Shown piece after piece: positions 18,308 to 27,513 of a stretch of 44,677 nucleotides of DNA. Source of the stretch: Candidatus Thioglobus sp. (GTDB taxonomy: Bacteria; Pseudomonadota; Gammaproteobacteria; PS1; Pseudothioglobaceae); the NCBI GenBank assembly GCA_012959965.1, contig DUCF01000008.1, forward strand, positions 1-44,677, written 5' to 3'. Below the pieces are notes generated by a model. That model did not search any database. It was given only the letters and a program-made list of their open reading frames with translations, and was not told the DNA's origin. The translations under genes were made by a program, and so were the position numbers. The number at the start of each line of letters is the position of its first letter. Positions within the stretch are counted from its first letter, which is position 1.

Positions 18308-18691
18308 ATGGTCTACACTGGCTCTTGCCACTGTGGTGCAGTGGTGTATGAAGTTGAGGCGGACGAGGAACTTGCTGTTGTTGATTGTAATTGCAGTATT
18401 TGCCAAAAATCGGGCAACTTGCATTTAATTGTTCCTAAATCCAAATTCAAACTTTTGCAGGGCGAGCAAAGCGTGTCAACGTATATTTTTGACAGCTGTG
18501 AAGCCAAGCATTTGTTTTGTAGTATATGCGGAATTAAGTCTTATTATATTCCACGATCTAACCCAGACGGAATAAGTGTTAATGTGCGCTGTCTAGAGCC
18601 TCAACCAAAAAAAATATCCGTTGAGCCTTTTGATGGCAAGAATTGGGAAGAGCATGTACACACTCTGACCCACCTAAGTAAAGAAGATTAG
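18308..18691 (+). CDS. GFA/CENP-V family zinc protein
   Basis: A 127-residue protein of the Gfa family. The cysteine clusters are complete: SCHCG at about 6-10, DCNCSICQKSG at about 27-37, and FCSICGIKSYY at about 75-85, which bind two zinc ions in the family. Gfa promotes or binds S-hydroxymethyl-glutathione formation from formaldehyde; many homologues have unknown substrates. The next gene encodes a demethylating dehydrogenase whose relatives release formaldehyde, so formaldehyde handling is a reasonable inference. ATG 18308 gives the family start MVYTGSCHCG; a TTG further upstream is less likely. Confidence 0.85.
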   Translation: MVYTGSCHCGAVVYEVEADEELAVVDCNCSICQKSGNLHLIVPKSKFKLLQGEQSVSTYIFDSCEAKHLFCSICGIKSYYIPRSNPDGISVNVRCLEPQPKKISVEPFDGKNWEEHVHTLTHLSKED

Positions 18692-18755
18692 GTTTTTTAA
18701 TTATGTTGTATTCTTGAGTTGATTCAAGAAAAAGTATTGTTTATAGGAGATTTTG

Positions 18756-21281
18756 ATGAAAAATAAAACCCAAGTAGTAGTGATCGGCGGTGGCGTTGTT
18801 GGCGCCGGAACACTTTATCATTTGGCTAAAAAAGGTTGGACCGATGTTGTTATGGTTGAGCGTAAAGACTTAACCTCGGGCTCGACTTGGCATGCGGCTG
18901 GATTGCTGCCACTTTTTAACATGAGTTATTCGGTGGGCAAACTTCACCAATATTCGGTTGATTTTTATCATGAACTTCAAGAAGAAACCGGCATGAATGT
19001 TGGTTTTAGTGTGGTATCGAACATTCGTCTTGCAAACTGCCAAGACAGAATGGATGAGTATAAATACTACGCTGGTGTCGGTAGTACAGTGGGCGTAAAT
19101 GTTAATTTCTTAACGCCAGAGGAAGTGAAAGAAATCTGGCCATTGTGCAACATAGAAGGTTTGCTTGGCGCAATTCAACATCCAGACGATGGCTATATTC
19201 AGCCTGCAGATTTAACACAAGCTTTGTGCAAAGGTGCGCGTAATCACGGCGCTGAAATTTATGAGCACACACTGGTGACGGCTATTGAGCAACAAAAAGA
19301 TAACAGCTGGATTGTCAAAACAGACAAAGGCGACATTGCTTGTGAGCACGTTGTTTCGTGCACAGGCAACTACGCTAGAAAAACAGGTGAAATGGTGGGC
19401 TTAGATATTCCAGTGATTCCTGTTGAGCACCAATTTATTATTACAGAGCCGCATCCAGAAATTATGGCGCGTAAAGAGCAAGGCTTACCTGAAATGGCTG
19501 TTTTGCGTGAATCCGATGCCGGTTATTATTTGCGTGAAGAAGCGGGTGGCTTGCTGTTAGGTCCTTATGAAAAAGGCGCACCAGTTTGTTATATCGATGG
19601 CCCAAGTGACGACTGTCAGTACGAGTTGTTTAATGCTGAACTTGACCGCCTCATGCCGCACATTGAGCGTTGTATGGTTCGCGTGCCGGCTTTTGGCGAA
19701 GTTGGCGTTAAAGATATTTATAATGGCGCAATCGCTTACACACCGGATGGCAATCCAATTGTTGGCCCTGCTGCAGGACTGAAAAACTTCTGGTTAAATG
19801 AAGGGCACAGTTTTGGCATTACTGCTGCTGGCGGTGCTGGTTGGCAGTTGGCAGAATGGATGATTGATGGTGAGCCAACGGTCGATATGATGGGTGTTGA
19901 TCCTCGTCGTTTTGGCCCATACGCCACACGAGGTTATTTGCGAGAGAAAAACGAAGAGGCGTACTCGAACGTTTTCACCACGCATTACCCTGATGAGGAG
20001 CGCGGTGCGGCTAGACCGTTAAGAACCACGCCTTGTTATGATCGAATGAAAGCACTGGGCGCCGTATTTGGCTCTGTGTATGGCTGGGAGCGCCCGAACT
20101 GGTTTATGCCAAGTGCGGATTACGCGCTAAGCGCTGAAGAGCTTAATAAGGCAGATCCAGAAAAAGTGCTATGGAATGAAAACCATGCCGAGCCACTGGA
20201 AGATGGCCGTATTGTTGAAAAGAACTCGTTCCGCCGCTCAAACTATTTTGAACACGTTGGCAATGAGTGTAAGCATGTTACTGAAAAAGTCGGTCTTTTG
20301 GATATGTCCGCTTTTGCTAAATGCATCGTCAAAGGTCCTGGTGCAGAAGAATGGTTGGAGTACATTTTTGCCAACAAGATGCCAAAAACCATTGGTCGAA
20401 TTAGCCTTGTACATATGCTGAGTCTAAACGGCGGTGTTCGTTCTGAATACACTGTTTATAAAACAGGCCCTCAGAGCTACTACCTTGTTTCGGCTGGTGC
20501 ATTCGAGACACACGATCATGACTATCTATTCAAGCTATTGCCTAACGATGGGAGTGTCAGTGTGCAACGAGTAACAACACAAACAGGCGTGTTGGTTTTG
20601 GCTGGCCCAAGATCTCGTGATTTGTTGCAAAAGCTTACCGATACAGACTTATCTAACGACAGCTTTAAGTGGTTGACAGGTAAGAAGATTAATGTGGGTT
20701 ACGCAACTGCTGAAGCATTAAGAGTAAATTTTGTTGGCGAATTGGGCTGGGAATTACACCACCCAATCGAAATGCAAAACTATATCTTTGATCAATTAAT
20801 GGAAGCGGGTGCAGAGTTTGATATTAAGCCATTCGGTATTCGTGCAATGGACTCAATGCGCCTCGAGAAGTCGTATCGTTTGATTCCAAGAGAAATGTCT
20901 ATTGAGTATTCGGCGTTTGAGTCGGGTCTTGATCGTTTTGTTCGTCTTGATAAAGAGCAGGACTTTATTGGCAAAGAGGCACTTGCAGCTTGGCAAGAAA
21001 AAGGCGCAGAAAATGGTTTTGTTACCTTGGAAGTGAAAGGCGTGACTGATGCTGATGCGCGTGGTTCTGAGGCGATCTACAAAGATGGCGAAGTCATAGG
21101 ACGAGCTACTTCTGGTGGTTATGGCTGGCGTTGTGGCAAATCTCTTGCATTGGGTTTAGTGCAAAAAGACTTAACAGCGATTGGAACTGAGCTTGAAATT
21201 GAAATTTTAGGCGAAAAATATCAAGCTATTGTGGTTGAGGAATCTCCTTTCGATCCAACCAATGTGTGTCTAAGGGCTTAA
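18756..21281 (+). CDS. Dimethylglycine/sarcosine dehydrogenase-type FAD-GcvT protein
   Basis: An 841-residue enzyme with three parts: an FAD-binding DAO domain (about 1-375; VVVIGGGVVGAGTLYHL at the start), an FAO_M middle domain (about 375-435), and a GcvT-type aminomethyltransferase part (about 440-841). The histidine in GSTWHAAGLLP (about residue 50) matches the covalent FAD site of mammalian dimethylglycine dehydrogenase. Such enzymes oxidatively demethylate N-methylglycines and pass the one-carbon unit to tetrahydrofolate or release formaldehyde. The exact substrate (dimethylglycine, sarcosine or another methylated amine) is not fixed by sequence. An AGGAGA site precedes ATG 18756. Confidence 0.88.
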   Translation: MKNKTQVVVIGGGVVGAGTLYHLAKKGWTDVVMVERKDLTSGSTWHAAGLLPLFNMSYSVGKLHQYSVDFYHELQEETGMNVGFSVVSNIRLANCQDRMDEYKYYAGVGSTVGVNVNFLTPEEVKEIWPLCNIEGLLGAIQHPDDGYIQPADLTQALCKGARNHGAEIYEHTLVTAIEQQKDNSWIVKTDKGDIACEHVVSCTGNYARKTGEMVGLDIPVIPVEHQFIITEPHPEIMARKEQGLPEMAVLRESDAGYYLREEAGGLLLGPYEKGAPVCYIDGPSDDCQYELFNAELDRLMPHIERCMVRVPAFGEVGVKDIYNGAIAYTPDGNPIVGPAAGLKNFWLNEGHSFGITAAGGAGWQLAEWMIDGEPTVDMMGVDPRRFGPYATRGYLREKNEEAYSNVFTTHYPDEERGAARPLRTTPCYDRMKALGAVFGSVYGWERPNWFMPSADYALSAEELNKADPEKVLWNENHAEPLEDGRIVEKNSFRRSNYFEHVGNECKHVTEKVGLLDMSAFAKCIVKGPGAEEWLEYIFANKMPKTIGRISLVHMLSLNGGVRSEYTVYKTGPQSYYLVSAGAFETHDHDYLFKLLPNDGSVSVQRVTTQTGVLVLAGPRSRDLLQKLTDTDLSNDSFKWLTGKKINVGYATAEALRVNFVGELGWELHHPIEMQNYIFDQLMEAGAEFDIKPFGIRAMDSMRLEKSYRLIPREMSIEYSAFESGLDRFVRLDKEQDFIGKEALAAWQEKGAENGFVTLEVKGVTDADARGSEAIYKDGEVIGRATSGGYGWRCGKSLALGLVQKDLTAIGTELEIEILGEKYQAIVVEESPFDPTNVCLRA

Positions 21282-21293
21282 GTTTTTTCTAGT

Positions 21294-21319
21294 CCCATGC
21301 TAATTTTCTTTGGCATGGG
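21294..21319. terminator. Hairpin after the dimethylglycine-dehydrogenase-type gene
   Basis: CCCATGC at 21294-21300 is perfectly mirrored by GCATGGG at 21313-21319 with a 12-base loop. It follows the stop by 13 bases. There is no clean U-tract, so it may be a weak terminator or 3' stabiliser. Confidence 0.45.
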
Positions 21320-21438
21320 GCGACATTCTTCTGTAGCTTGATAATATCTCTGTGAATCTACAAAACATTAATTTTTTACCTCTAAAATAGGTGTTACTTT
21401 TCGCTATTCATCCGGCGATTTTAACAACACGAAGTGCT

Positions 21439-22605
21439 ATGCAAGAGATTGAATCACAACAACAAATGGTGTCTTGGCGCCATTACCTGCACCAACATCC
21501 AGAGCTCAGTTTTAATGAGCAAATGACAAGTGATTATATTGCCTCAGTTTTACTTGAGCACAATATTGAAATTCATCGCGGTTTGGCCGTTACTGGTATT
21601 GTTGCAACTGTTCAGGGCAAACAGCCAGGAAAATCGATTGGTCTGCGTGCAGACATGGATGCATTGCCAATTCAAGAGCTTAATGAGTTTGATCATAAGT
21701 CCCTGCACGATGGCAAGATGCACGCCTGTGGCCACGATGGTCATTCGACGATGTTGCTAGGCGCAGCGGTTCATTTAAAAAAGAACAATAATTTTTCAGG
21801 CACGGTTCACTTCATCTTTCAACCCGCAGAAGAAGGTGGCGCTGGTGGAAAAGTGATGGTCGAAGAAGGTATTTTTGAGAAGTTTCCTTGTGAAGCTGTT
21901 TACGGAATGCATAATTGGCCCGGTATGGCAGAGGGTCAGTTCGCGGTTCACGATACTGCTGTCATGGCTGCAAACGAGACGATTGAAATAACCGTTCAAG
22001 GAAAAGGTGGTCACGCCGCAATGCCTGACCAATGTGTTGATCCAGTTGTTGCAGGCGCGCAAATTATTACCGCTTTGCAGTCGGTAATTTCTCGTAATGT
22101 CGCACCAGCGGATTCTGCAGTAATCAGCTTGACTGTGGTTAATGCCGGTTTTGCAACAAATGTCATCCCTGATGAAATGCATTTGAAGGGTTCGTTAAGA
22201 TACTTTAAGCCAGAGGTTGGCGCTGAGGTTAATCGAAGAATGAGAAACGTTGTTGAAGGTATTGCAAAGGCAATGGGAGCAACAGCTACGCTGGAATCTA
22301 GGCCAAATTATCCAGCAACAATCAACACCCCTAAACATGCTGAAAAATGCGCTGTTGCTGCCGGAATGGTTGCAGGCGATGACAATGTACATCGAAACAT
22401 GCCACCAAGCATGGGCTCTGAGGATTTTTCATTTTTGCTGAATGCTTCAGAAGGCGCCTATATTTGGATCGGTAATGGTGAAGTGCCCGACGATCAGCCC
22501 CAAGGTGGTTGCATGCTGCACAATACTCACTATGATTTTAATGACGATATTCTTTCTCTTGGTGCATCCTACTGGGTTCAACTGGTAACAAACATTTTGC
22601 AATAG
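21439..22605 (+). CDS. M20 family amidohydrolase (hippurate hydrolase-like)
   Basis: A 388-residue two-domain metallopeptidase-type hydrolase. The metal and catalytic residues are in place: GLRADMDALP, HACGHDGHSTMLLGAA, QPAEEGGAGG and, near the C-terminus, MGSEDFSFLL. The dimerisation lid is GGHAAMPDQCVDP. Homologues cleave N-acyl amino acids such as N-acetyl or N-benzoyl conjugates, and the substrate here is unknown. A GTG at 21391 extends the frame by 16 residues; ATG 21439 fits the family start before WRHYLHQHPELSF. The next gene is an EamA transporter 28 bases on, and the pair probably forms one unit. Confidence 0.9.
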   Translation: MQEIESQQQMVSWRHYLHQHPELSFNEQMTSDYIASVLLEHNIEIHRGLAVTGIVATVQGKQPGKSIGLRADMDALPIQELNEFDHKSLHDGKMHACGHDGHSTMLLGAAVHLKKNNNFSGTVHFIFQPAEEGGAGGKVMVEEGIFEKFPCEAVYGMHNWPGMAEGQFAVHDTAVMAANETIEITVQGKGGHAAMPDQCVDPVVAGAQIITALQSVISRNVAPADSAVISLTVVNAGFATNVIPDEMHLKGSLRYFKPEVGAEVNRRMRNVVEGIAKAMGATATLESRPNYPATINTPKHAEKCAVAAGMVAGDDNVHRNMPPSMGSEDFSFLLNASEGAYIWIGNGEVPDDQPQGGCMLHNTHYDFNDDILSLGASYWVQLVTNILQ

Positions 22606-22633
22606 ACGGTGTTTTGCCCTATCATGCGAAAGC

Positions 22634-23545
22634 ATGACGTTTATTGCGATTTTTCTGGTTATTTTGTCTGCAGCCATTCATGCGCTGTGGAATGTATTCA
22701 GCAAGAGTAAAAAACCAACTTCTTCGTTTTTCCTTCTAGCCAGTCTATTTGGTGCGGGACTGCTCGCACCTATTCTGTTGCTACACAGCAGCACTGTTCT
22801 TAGTGATATCCCAAGTCAAGTGTGGGCTTTTCTTGTTATTGCTGGTTTTTTTATGTCCTTGTATTACGTCTCTTTGGCAAAAGCGTATCGAGTGGGTGAT
22901 TTGTCAATCGCCTATCCAATTGTTAGGGCGCTACCTGTTGTAATTGTGCTGGTTGTCGTTGTCTATCTTGGTCGTGCAGATCAGATTACCTATCAAAGTG
23001 TTGTTGGTGGGTTAATCGTTGTTTTGGGCTGCTTTATGGTGCCATTAAAACGCTTTAAAGGCTTTCATTTTAATCATTATTGGAATCTGACTTGCGCCAT
23101 GGCACTCATTGCTGCTATAAGTACAGTTGGGTATTCTATGGTGGACGACGAAGCCCTAAGATATTTACGTAGCGACAGCCAATTTGAATTCGATAATACT
23201 TCAGTGGTTATTTTATACGCCTTTCTGGAGGCGTTTATTACTTCAGTGTGGATGGCTTTATATGTCTTGATGAGGCGCCAGAGTCGAGTCGAATTTATGC
23301 AGCTGATACGTTTTAATAAATCCCATGTTTTTGTGGCGGCAGTTGGTATACATCTGTCTTACACCCTTGTTTTAGCAGCACTCGCTTTTGCTGATAATGT
23401 TAGCTACATCATTGCCTTCCATCGTTTAAGCATTCCTTTGGGTGCCGCTCTTGGTATCTTGATATTAAAAGAACAACCTTATCCGACAAAGATCACCGGC
23501 GTGCTTGTGGTATTAATCGGACTTGCTTGTGTTGCTCTTGGTTAA
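22634..23545 (+). CDS. EamA/DMT superfamily transporter
   Basis: A 303-residue inner-membrane protein with about ten hydrophobic helices in two EamA half-repeats. The family-like segments are AIHALWNVFSKSKK near residues 14-27 and the YRVGDLSIAYPIVRALPVV block (about 84-102); in the second half, DNVSYIIAFHRLSIPLGAALG precedes the final helices. Members export or import amino acids, metabolites or drugs. The position after an amidohydrolase and before an aminotransferase suggests an amino-acid-type solute, but that is inference. The start ATG 22634 follows the M20 gene by 28 bases. Confidence 0.88.
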   Translation: MTFIAIFLVILSAAIHALWNVFSKSKKPTSSFFLLASLFGAGLLAPILLLHSSTVLSDIPSQVWAFLVIAGFFMSLYYVSLAKAYRVGDLSIAYPIVRALPVVIVLVVVVYLGRADQITYQSVVGGLIVVLGCFMVPLKRFKGFHFNHYWNLTCAMALIAAISTVGYSMVDDEALRYLRSDSQFEFDNTSVVILYAFLEAFITSVWMALYVLMRRQSRVEFMQLIRFNKSHVFVAAVGIHLSYTLVLAALAFADNVSYIIAFHRLSIPLGAALGILILKEQPYPTKITGVLVVLIGLACVALG

Positions 23546-23547
23546 TG

Positions 23548-23565
23548 TGCTGTTGCTGAACAGCA
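23548..23565. terminator. Short perfect hairpin after the EamA gene
   Basis: TGCTGTT and AACAGCA form a 7-bp perfect stem with a GCTG loop starting 3 bases after the stop. A U-run does not follow, so terminator strength is uncertain. Confidence 0.4.
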
Positions 23566-23639
23566 TTATGCTTTGATCATTCTATTTTCTATATAATTTG
23601 GTTTTTGTTTAGCGTGCAATATTTGCCACCTTGGTTTCT

Positions 23640-24890
23640 ATGAATTATTCGATTTTTGGTGAAAAATTCACCCGCAACAGCGGCATCTCCCAGTTAATGG
23701 AGGATCTTGGCAAAGCCAACCATAGCGACGACCCTGATACGGTCATGCTTGGTGGTGGTAATCCCGCACTAATCCCAGAGGCGCACGATATTTTTGTTGA
23801 TGAGTTAAAGAAGCTCATTGCCAGCTCGGATGTTGATCAGATGTTGGGCATGTACGATTCCCCACGTGGTAATGAGCCCTTTATTAAGGCTTTAGTTGAG
23901 TTGCTGAACAAGAATTTTGATTGGTCATTGTCTGAGCGCAATATTGCGATTACCAATGGCTCGCAAAGCAGTTTTTTCTATTTGTTTAATTTGTTTGCGG
24001 GCGATATGCCGGACGGCAGTCAAAAGAAAATTTTGTTGCCGCTGGTGCCTGAGTATATTGGCTATGCCGATCAAGGCATCACTGAAGAGATGTTTGTCTC
24101 GGTTAAGCCAAATATTCAAATGCTTGAGAGCAAGCAATTTAAGTATCAAATTAATTTTCATAAATTGATCTCCACCCTTGAAATGGAGAATATTGGCGCG
24201 ATTTGCGTTTCCAGGCCGACCAATCCAACGGGTAATGTTATTACCGACGAGGAGTTGGATCAATTAGACGCGATTGCGCAAGAGTACAACGTGCCATTGA
24301 TTGTTGATAATGCTTACGGTCAGCCATTTCCAGGGGCGATTTATATTGACGCAAAGCTTAAGTGGAACGCCAATATGATTCTTTGTATGTCGCTTTCTAA
24401 GCTGGGCTTGCCTGGCATCAGAACCGGTATTGTTATTGCCAGTGAGCCTTACATTGAAGCCGTCAGTCGTATGAGCGGCATCATGGTGCTAGCGCCAGGC
24501 AGTGTAGGCCCAACATTACTTACTCGGATGATTAAAGACCAAGAGCTGTTGCATTTGTGTGATGATGTCATCAAGCCTTTTTATCAAGACAAGGCCAAGA
24601 CCGCTGTCAGACTTTTTAACGAGATTTTTGCAGATTCTGAAATTTACATGCACAAACTCGAAGGCGCTTTTTTCATGTGGCTTTGGCTTCCAGAGTTGTC
24701 CATTACTTCGGAAGAGCTTTATCAGCAGTTGAAAAAAGACAAAGTCTACATTATTCCTGGGCACAATTTCTTTATGGGAATGTATGGCAATTGGCCGCAT
24801 AAAAATCAGTGTATCCGCATAAACTACGCAAAAGATGAAGCGACGCTGAGAAAGGGCTTAGAGGCTATTCGTCGAGCTGCATTTACTTAG
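23640..24890 (+). CDS. avtA: Valine--pyruvate aminotransferase AvtA
   Basis: A 416-residue PLP-dependent enzyme exchanging the amino group between valine and pyruvate (giving alanine). Similarity to E. coli AvtA runs along the whole length: VMLGGGNPALIPE, AITNGSQSSFFYLFNLFAG, VSRPTNPTGNVITDEEL, and the PLP-lysine block MSLSKLGLPGIRTG, then WPHKNQCIRINY near the C-terminus. The start ATG 23640 gives MNYSIFGEKFTR, matching MTFSLFGDKFTR of E. coli; the TTG at 23631 is not needed. It supplies alanine and may also consume amino groups released by the nearby amine-oxidising genes. Confidence 0.96.
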   Translation: MNYSIFGEKFTRNSGISQLMEDLGKANHSDDPDTVMLGGGNPALIPEAHDIFVDELKKLIASSDVDQMLGMYDSPRGNEPFIKALVELLNKNFDWSLSERNIAITNGSQSSFFYLFNLFAGDMPDGSQKKILLPLVPEYIGYADQGITEEMFVSVKPNIQMLESKQFKYQINFHKLISTLEMENIGAICVSRPTNPTGNVITDEELDQLDAIAQEYNVPLIVDNAYGQPFPGAIYIDAKLKWNANMILCMSLSKLGLPGIRTGIVIASEPYIEAVSRMSGIMVLAPGSVGPTLLTRMIKDQELLHLCDDVIKPFYQDKAKTAVRLFNEIFADSEIYMHKLEGAFFMWLWLPELSITSEELYQQLKKDKVYIIPGHNFFMGMYGNWPHKNQCIRINYAKDEATLRKGLEAIRRAAFT

Positions 24891-24926
24891 TTCTTTGGCC
24901 TTTTCAGGTCATTATTGCACACCCAA

Positions 24927-26186
24927 CTAGACAAGGTGCGCCAGTGTGGCGCCAAGTTCAATGGTTTTGCTTTTGAAATTGCAAAAAGACTCTTGGTGAT
25001 GCGGTACTGGCGATAGCGGCAGATGTTTTTCGTTGTCATCGAGTAGGCTGTTGACAATAGATTTCCCAAAAAGTGTTGCTGGGCCAATTCCTCGACCCGA
25101 GTAACCAAAAACAGAATACGCATTGTCACCGAGTTTTATGATTTTTGGCAAATGGTCATTTGTCATCGCGATGCGACCATGCCATAGATGCTCTATTGAC
25201 GTTTCAATTAACGGAAACAGCTTTCTGATCTTTTGTTTTGCCCAGTTGACGTGCATGGAAGAGGCTTGATGGTCAAGAGAGCCAATACTACCAATGATGA
25301 GTCGGTTGGCATTATCAAGGCGAAACGAGGTCATCACTGTGGCATTATCCCAACAACCTTGTCGGCCAGGGAGTATTGTTTTTGCGATTTTTTCGGCCAG
25401 AGGCTTTGTTGCCACTTGAAAAAAATGCATGGGCGTAAACGAAGGTGATGATCCCATGCCGTCGATTTGTTGTTGATAGGCGTTCGTTGCTATGATTAGG
25501 TTTTTGGCGACAATCGAGCCGTGACTGGTTTGCACATGCCAGTGATTGTTTCGAAAAGTAATACGCGTAGCCATTGAGGATTGGTAAATTTTTGCACCAT
25601 GTGATTGGGCGGCACGAGCGAGACCAATGCAGTATCCGAGCGGGTTAATTGTGCCAGCGTTCGGATTGAGGAGTGCGCCACAAAACGCATCGACACCTGT
25701 TGCAGCTCTGGTCTCTGATTGGCTCAGTAGCTCCAAAGAGGCGCCTCTGACACTAAGTTGTTGATGGCGTTTTTGTAGATCTTGAAGCTGGTATTTCGAT
25801 TGTGCGCAATGCAGTGTTCCCTGTCGGATGCTTTCGCAGTTGATATTGTACTCGTCAATCAGATTAAAAACTAAATCTGGTGTTTTTGCTAGAATACTGT
25901 TCAACTTTGCACCGCTCCTGACGCCTAAGTGCTCTTCAATTTTATCAGGGTGCAGCCAAAGGCCTGCATTAACCAAGCCAACGTTTCTGCTGGAGCCTCC
26001 CGCGCCTATTTTGCTGTCAACAAGCCCAACAGACGCGCCTAATTTGGCTGCATGTAGTGCAGCAGAGCAGCCTGTGTACCCTCCACCAATAATAGCAATG
26101 TCTTGATAGGATTTACCGTTTAGCGATTCGAAGCTGCAGCTTTCTTTGCAGGTTTTCTCCCAGAGATTGTTTTGTTTTACCTTCAT
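24927..26186 (-). CDS. FAD-dependent amine oxidase (DAO/PuuB-like), copy 1
   Basis: A 419-residue flavoprotein of the DAO family. The FAD motif is IAIIGGGYTGCSAALHAAKLG at about 29-49, followed by the SRNVGLVNAG loop. The C-terminal block VFGYSGRGIGPATLFG closes the FAD site. It resembles gamma-glutamylputrescine oxidase and sarcosine-type oxidases, which oxidise secondary or primary amines. No covalent-FAD histidine motif of the DMGDH kind is seen. ATG 26186 is chosen; GTG 26222 adds 12 residues that look like leader. The gene is divergent from the saccharopine-dehydrogenase-like gene, with a perfect dyad between, so joint regulation is likely. Confidence 0.83.
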   Translation of the reverse strand: MKVKQNNLWEKTCKESCSFESLNGKSYQDIAIIGGGYTGCSAALHAAKLGASVGLVDSKIGAGGSSRNVGLVNAGLWLHPDKIEEHLGVRSGAKLNSILAKTPDLVFNLIDEYNINCESIRQGTLHCAQSKYQLQDLQKRHQQLSVRGASLELLSQSETRAATGVDAFCGALLNPNAGTINPLGYCIGLARAAQSHGAKIYQSSMATRITFRNNHWHVQTSHGSIVAKNLIIATNAYQQQIDGMGSSPSFTPMHFFQVATKPLAEKIAKTILPGRQGCWDNATVMTSFRLDNANRLIIGSIGSLDHQASSMHVNWAKQKIRKLFPLIETSIEHLWHGRIAMTNDHLPKIIKLGDNAYSVFGYSGRGIGPATLFGKSIVNSLLDDNEKHLPLSPVPHHQESFCNFKSKTIELGATLAHLV

Positions 26187-26213
26187 CAAATTTATTGTGT
26201 TATTAGTGTTGAC

Positions 26214-26247
26214 AATCCTCACTCGAACTACTTAGAGAGTGAGGATT
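26214..26247. promoter_or_regulatory. Perfect 11-bp inverted repeat in a divergent promoter region
   Basis: AATCCTCACTC (26214-26224) and GAGTGAGGATT (26237-26247) are perfect reverse complements with a 12-base spacer. The site lies 28 bases upstream of the minus-strand flavoprotein start and about 100 bases upstream of the plus-strand gene. A repressor/activator operator or a leader hairpin would both fit. Confidence 0.6.
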
Positions 26248-26348
26248 AAATACCCTATATTATGAATATCTTTCGTGTATTGTGTTGTCATTCTCGGGGT
26301 AAGTCTATATTTTCCTGCGAATTTTTTTGAATTAATTGTTGGGGGTAT

Positions 26349-27503
26349 ATGGCTCAAATACATTGGCTGGGTACAGGTTTGTCTGCATTGCCTGGACTAA
26401 AAAGCTTAATAAGTAACGGCTATTCCGTTAGTGTTTATAACCGTACGGTAGAAAAAGCCACTGAGGCTTTGAATGATGTTAAGGGTGATTATCGAGTTAT
26501 AGCTTTTTCGTTAGACGCACTTGATAATCAAGTGCAAGCAGGAGATGTGGTGGTGTCGATGCTGCCCGGAGATTTTCATGTTCCTGTTGCAAAGCGCTGC
26601 CTAGCTTTGGGCGCGCATTTCGTTTCAAGTTCTTATATCTCACCTGAAATGCAAGACTTGCATGAGGTTGCGCTTGATAATAATCTGTGCTTTGTCAACG
26701 AGGTCGGGCTCGATCCAGGTATTGATCATAGCCTTTCCCACGCACTAGTAGCCGATTACAAAAAATCTAACGTTTTTTCAGCGGACAACCAGCACTTTTT
26801 TTTAAGTTATTGTGGTGGCCTGAGTGATGTGCCAAATGATTTCTGTTATAAATTTAGCTGGTCGCCTTTGGGTGTCCTCAAGGCGCTGATGTCGCCCTCA
26901 CTTAGTATTCGTGACGGTGAAGAATATCACGTTAGCAAGCCTTGGGAGGCGATTGAGCTTTACGCATTACCAATGCCATGGGGTGAGGAGTCATTCGAAG
27001 TTTACCCCAACCGTGATTCGCTACCATTTATCAAGCAATATCACCTTGATGACGGCCTTAATATCAAACAATTTGTACGTGGCACGCTGCGTTTTCAAGG
27101 CTGGAAAGAGGCCTGGTCGAAGATATTTTCGGAGGTTGACTCATTGAGTTCGTCAGAAGCACCAGCGCGCCTTAGTGAGTTGAGCGATGAATTGTGGAGT
27201 CAGTATGCTTTTTCTGAAAATGAGCGTGACCGAGTGATTCTTACTGTTGAGCTTAAAGTTCAACAAAACGAACAAACCGTTTGGCATAAACAATATTGCT
27301 TTGATACACTCGGCAATGACAAAGGTAGCGCCATGGCGCAATTGGTGTCCCACTCTGTGGCCTTGGCGGTAGAGTCGGTGGTCGCTCAAGAGATTACTGC
27401 TGGCGTCAGTGCGGCTCCAGATGATGAGATTTTAGTTATGCGCTGGCTAGATATGACAAATAACATCTGTGATCACTTTGTTTTGATCGATCATCTATCG
27501 TAG
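26349..27503 (+). CDS. Saccharopine dehydrogenase-like NAD(P)-binding protein
   Basis: A 384-residue protein. The Rossmann motif is IHWLGTGLSALPGLKSLISN at about 3-22, and the block DNNLCFVNEVGLDPGIDHSLSHAL followed by a C-terminal domain typical of saccharopine dehydrogenases and reductases is present. In lysine metabolism such enzymes split or form saccharopine (lysine joined to 2-oxoglutarate). Other family members act on related N-carboxyalkyl amino acids. The neighbouring flavoproteins suggest an oxidative route for such a compound, but the substrate is not known. A GGGGGT ribosome site precedes the ATG. The next gene follows after 10 bases. Confidence 0.82.
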   Translation: MAQIHWLGTGLSALPGLKSLISNGYSVSVYNRTVEKATEALNDVKGDYRVIAFSLDALDNQVQAGDVVVSMLPGDFHVPVAKRCLALGAHFVSSSYISPEMQDLHEVALDNNLCFVNEVGLDPGIDHSLSHALVADYKKSNVFSADNQHFFLSYCGGLSDVPNDFCYKFSWSPLGVLKALMSPSLSIRDGEEYHVSKPWEAIELYALPMPWGEESFEVYPNRDSLPFIKQYHLDDGLNIKQFVRGTLRFQGWKEAWSKIFSEVDSLSSSEAPARLSELSDELWSQYAFSENERDRVILTVELKVQQNEQTVWHKQYCFDTLGNDKGSAMAQLVSHSVALAVESVVAQEITAGVSAAPDDEILVMRWLDMTNNICDHFVLIDHLS

Positions 27504-27513
27504 ACTTTTGTAG

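Noticed and set aside
26209-26214. TTGACA hexamer beside the 11-bp dyad, plus strand
   Set aside because: No acceptable -10 lies 15-19 bases downstream, so it is not called a promoter.
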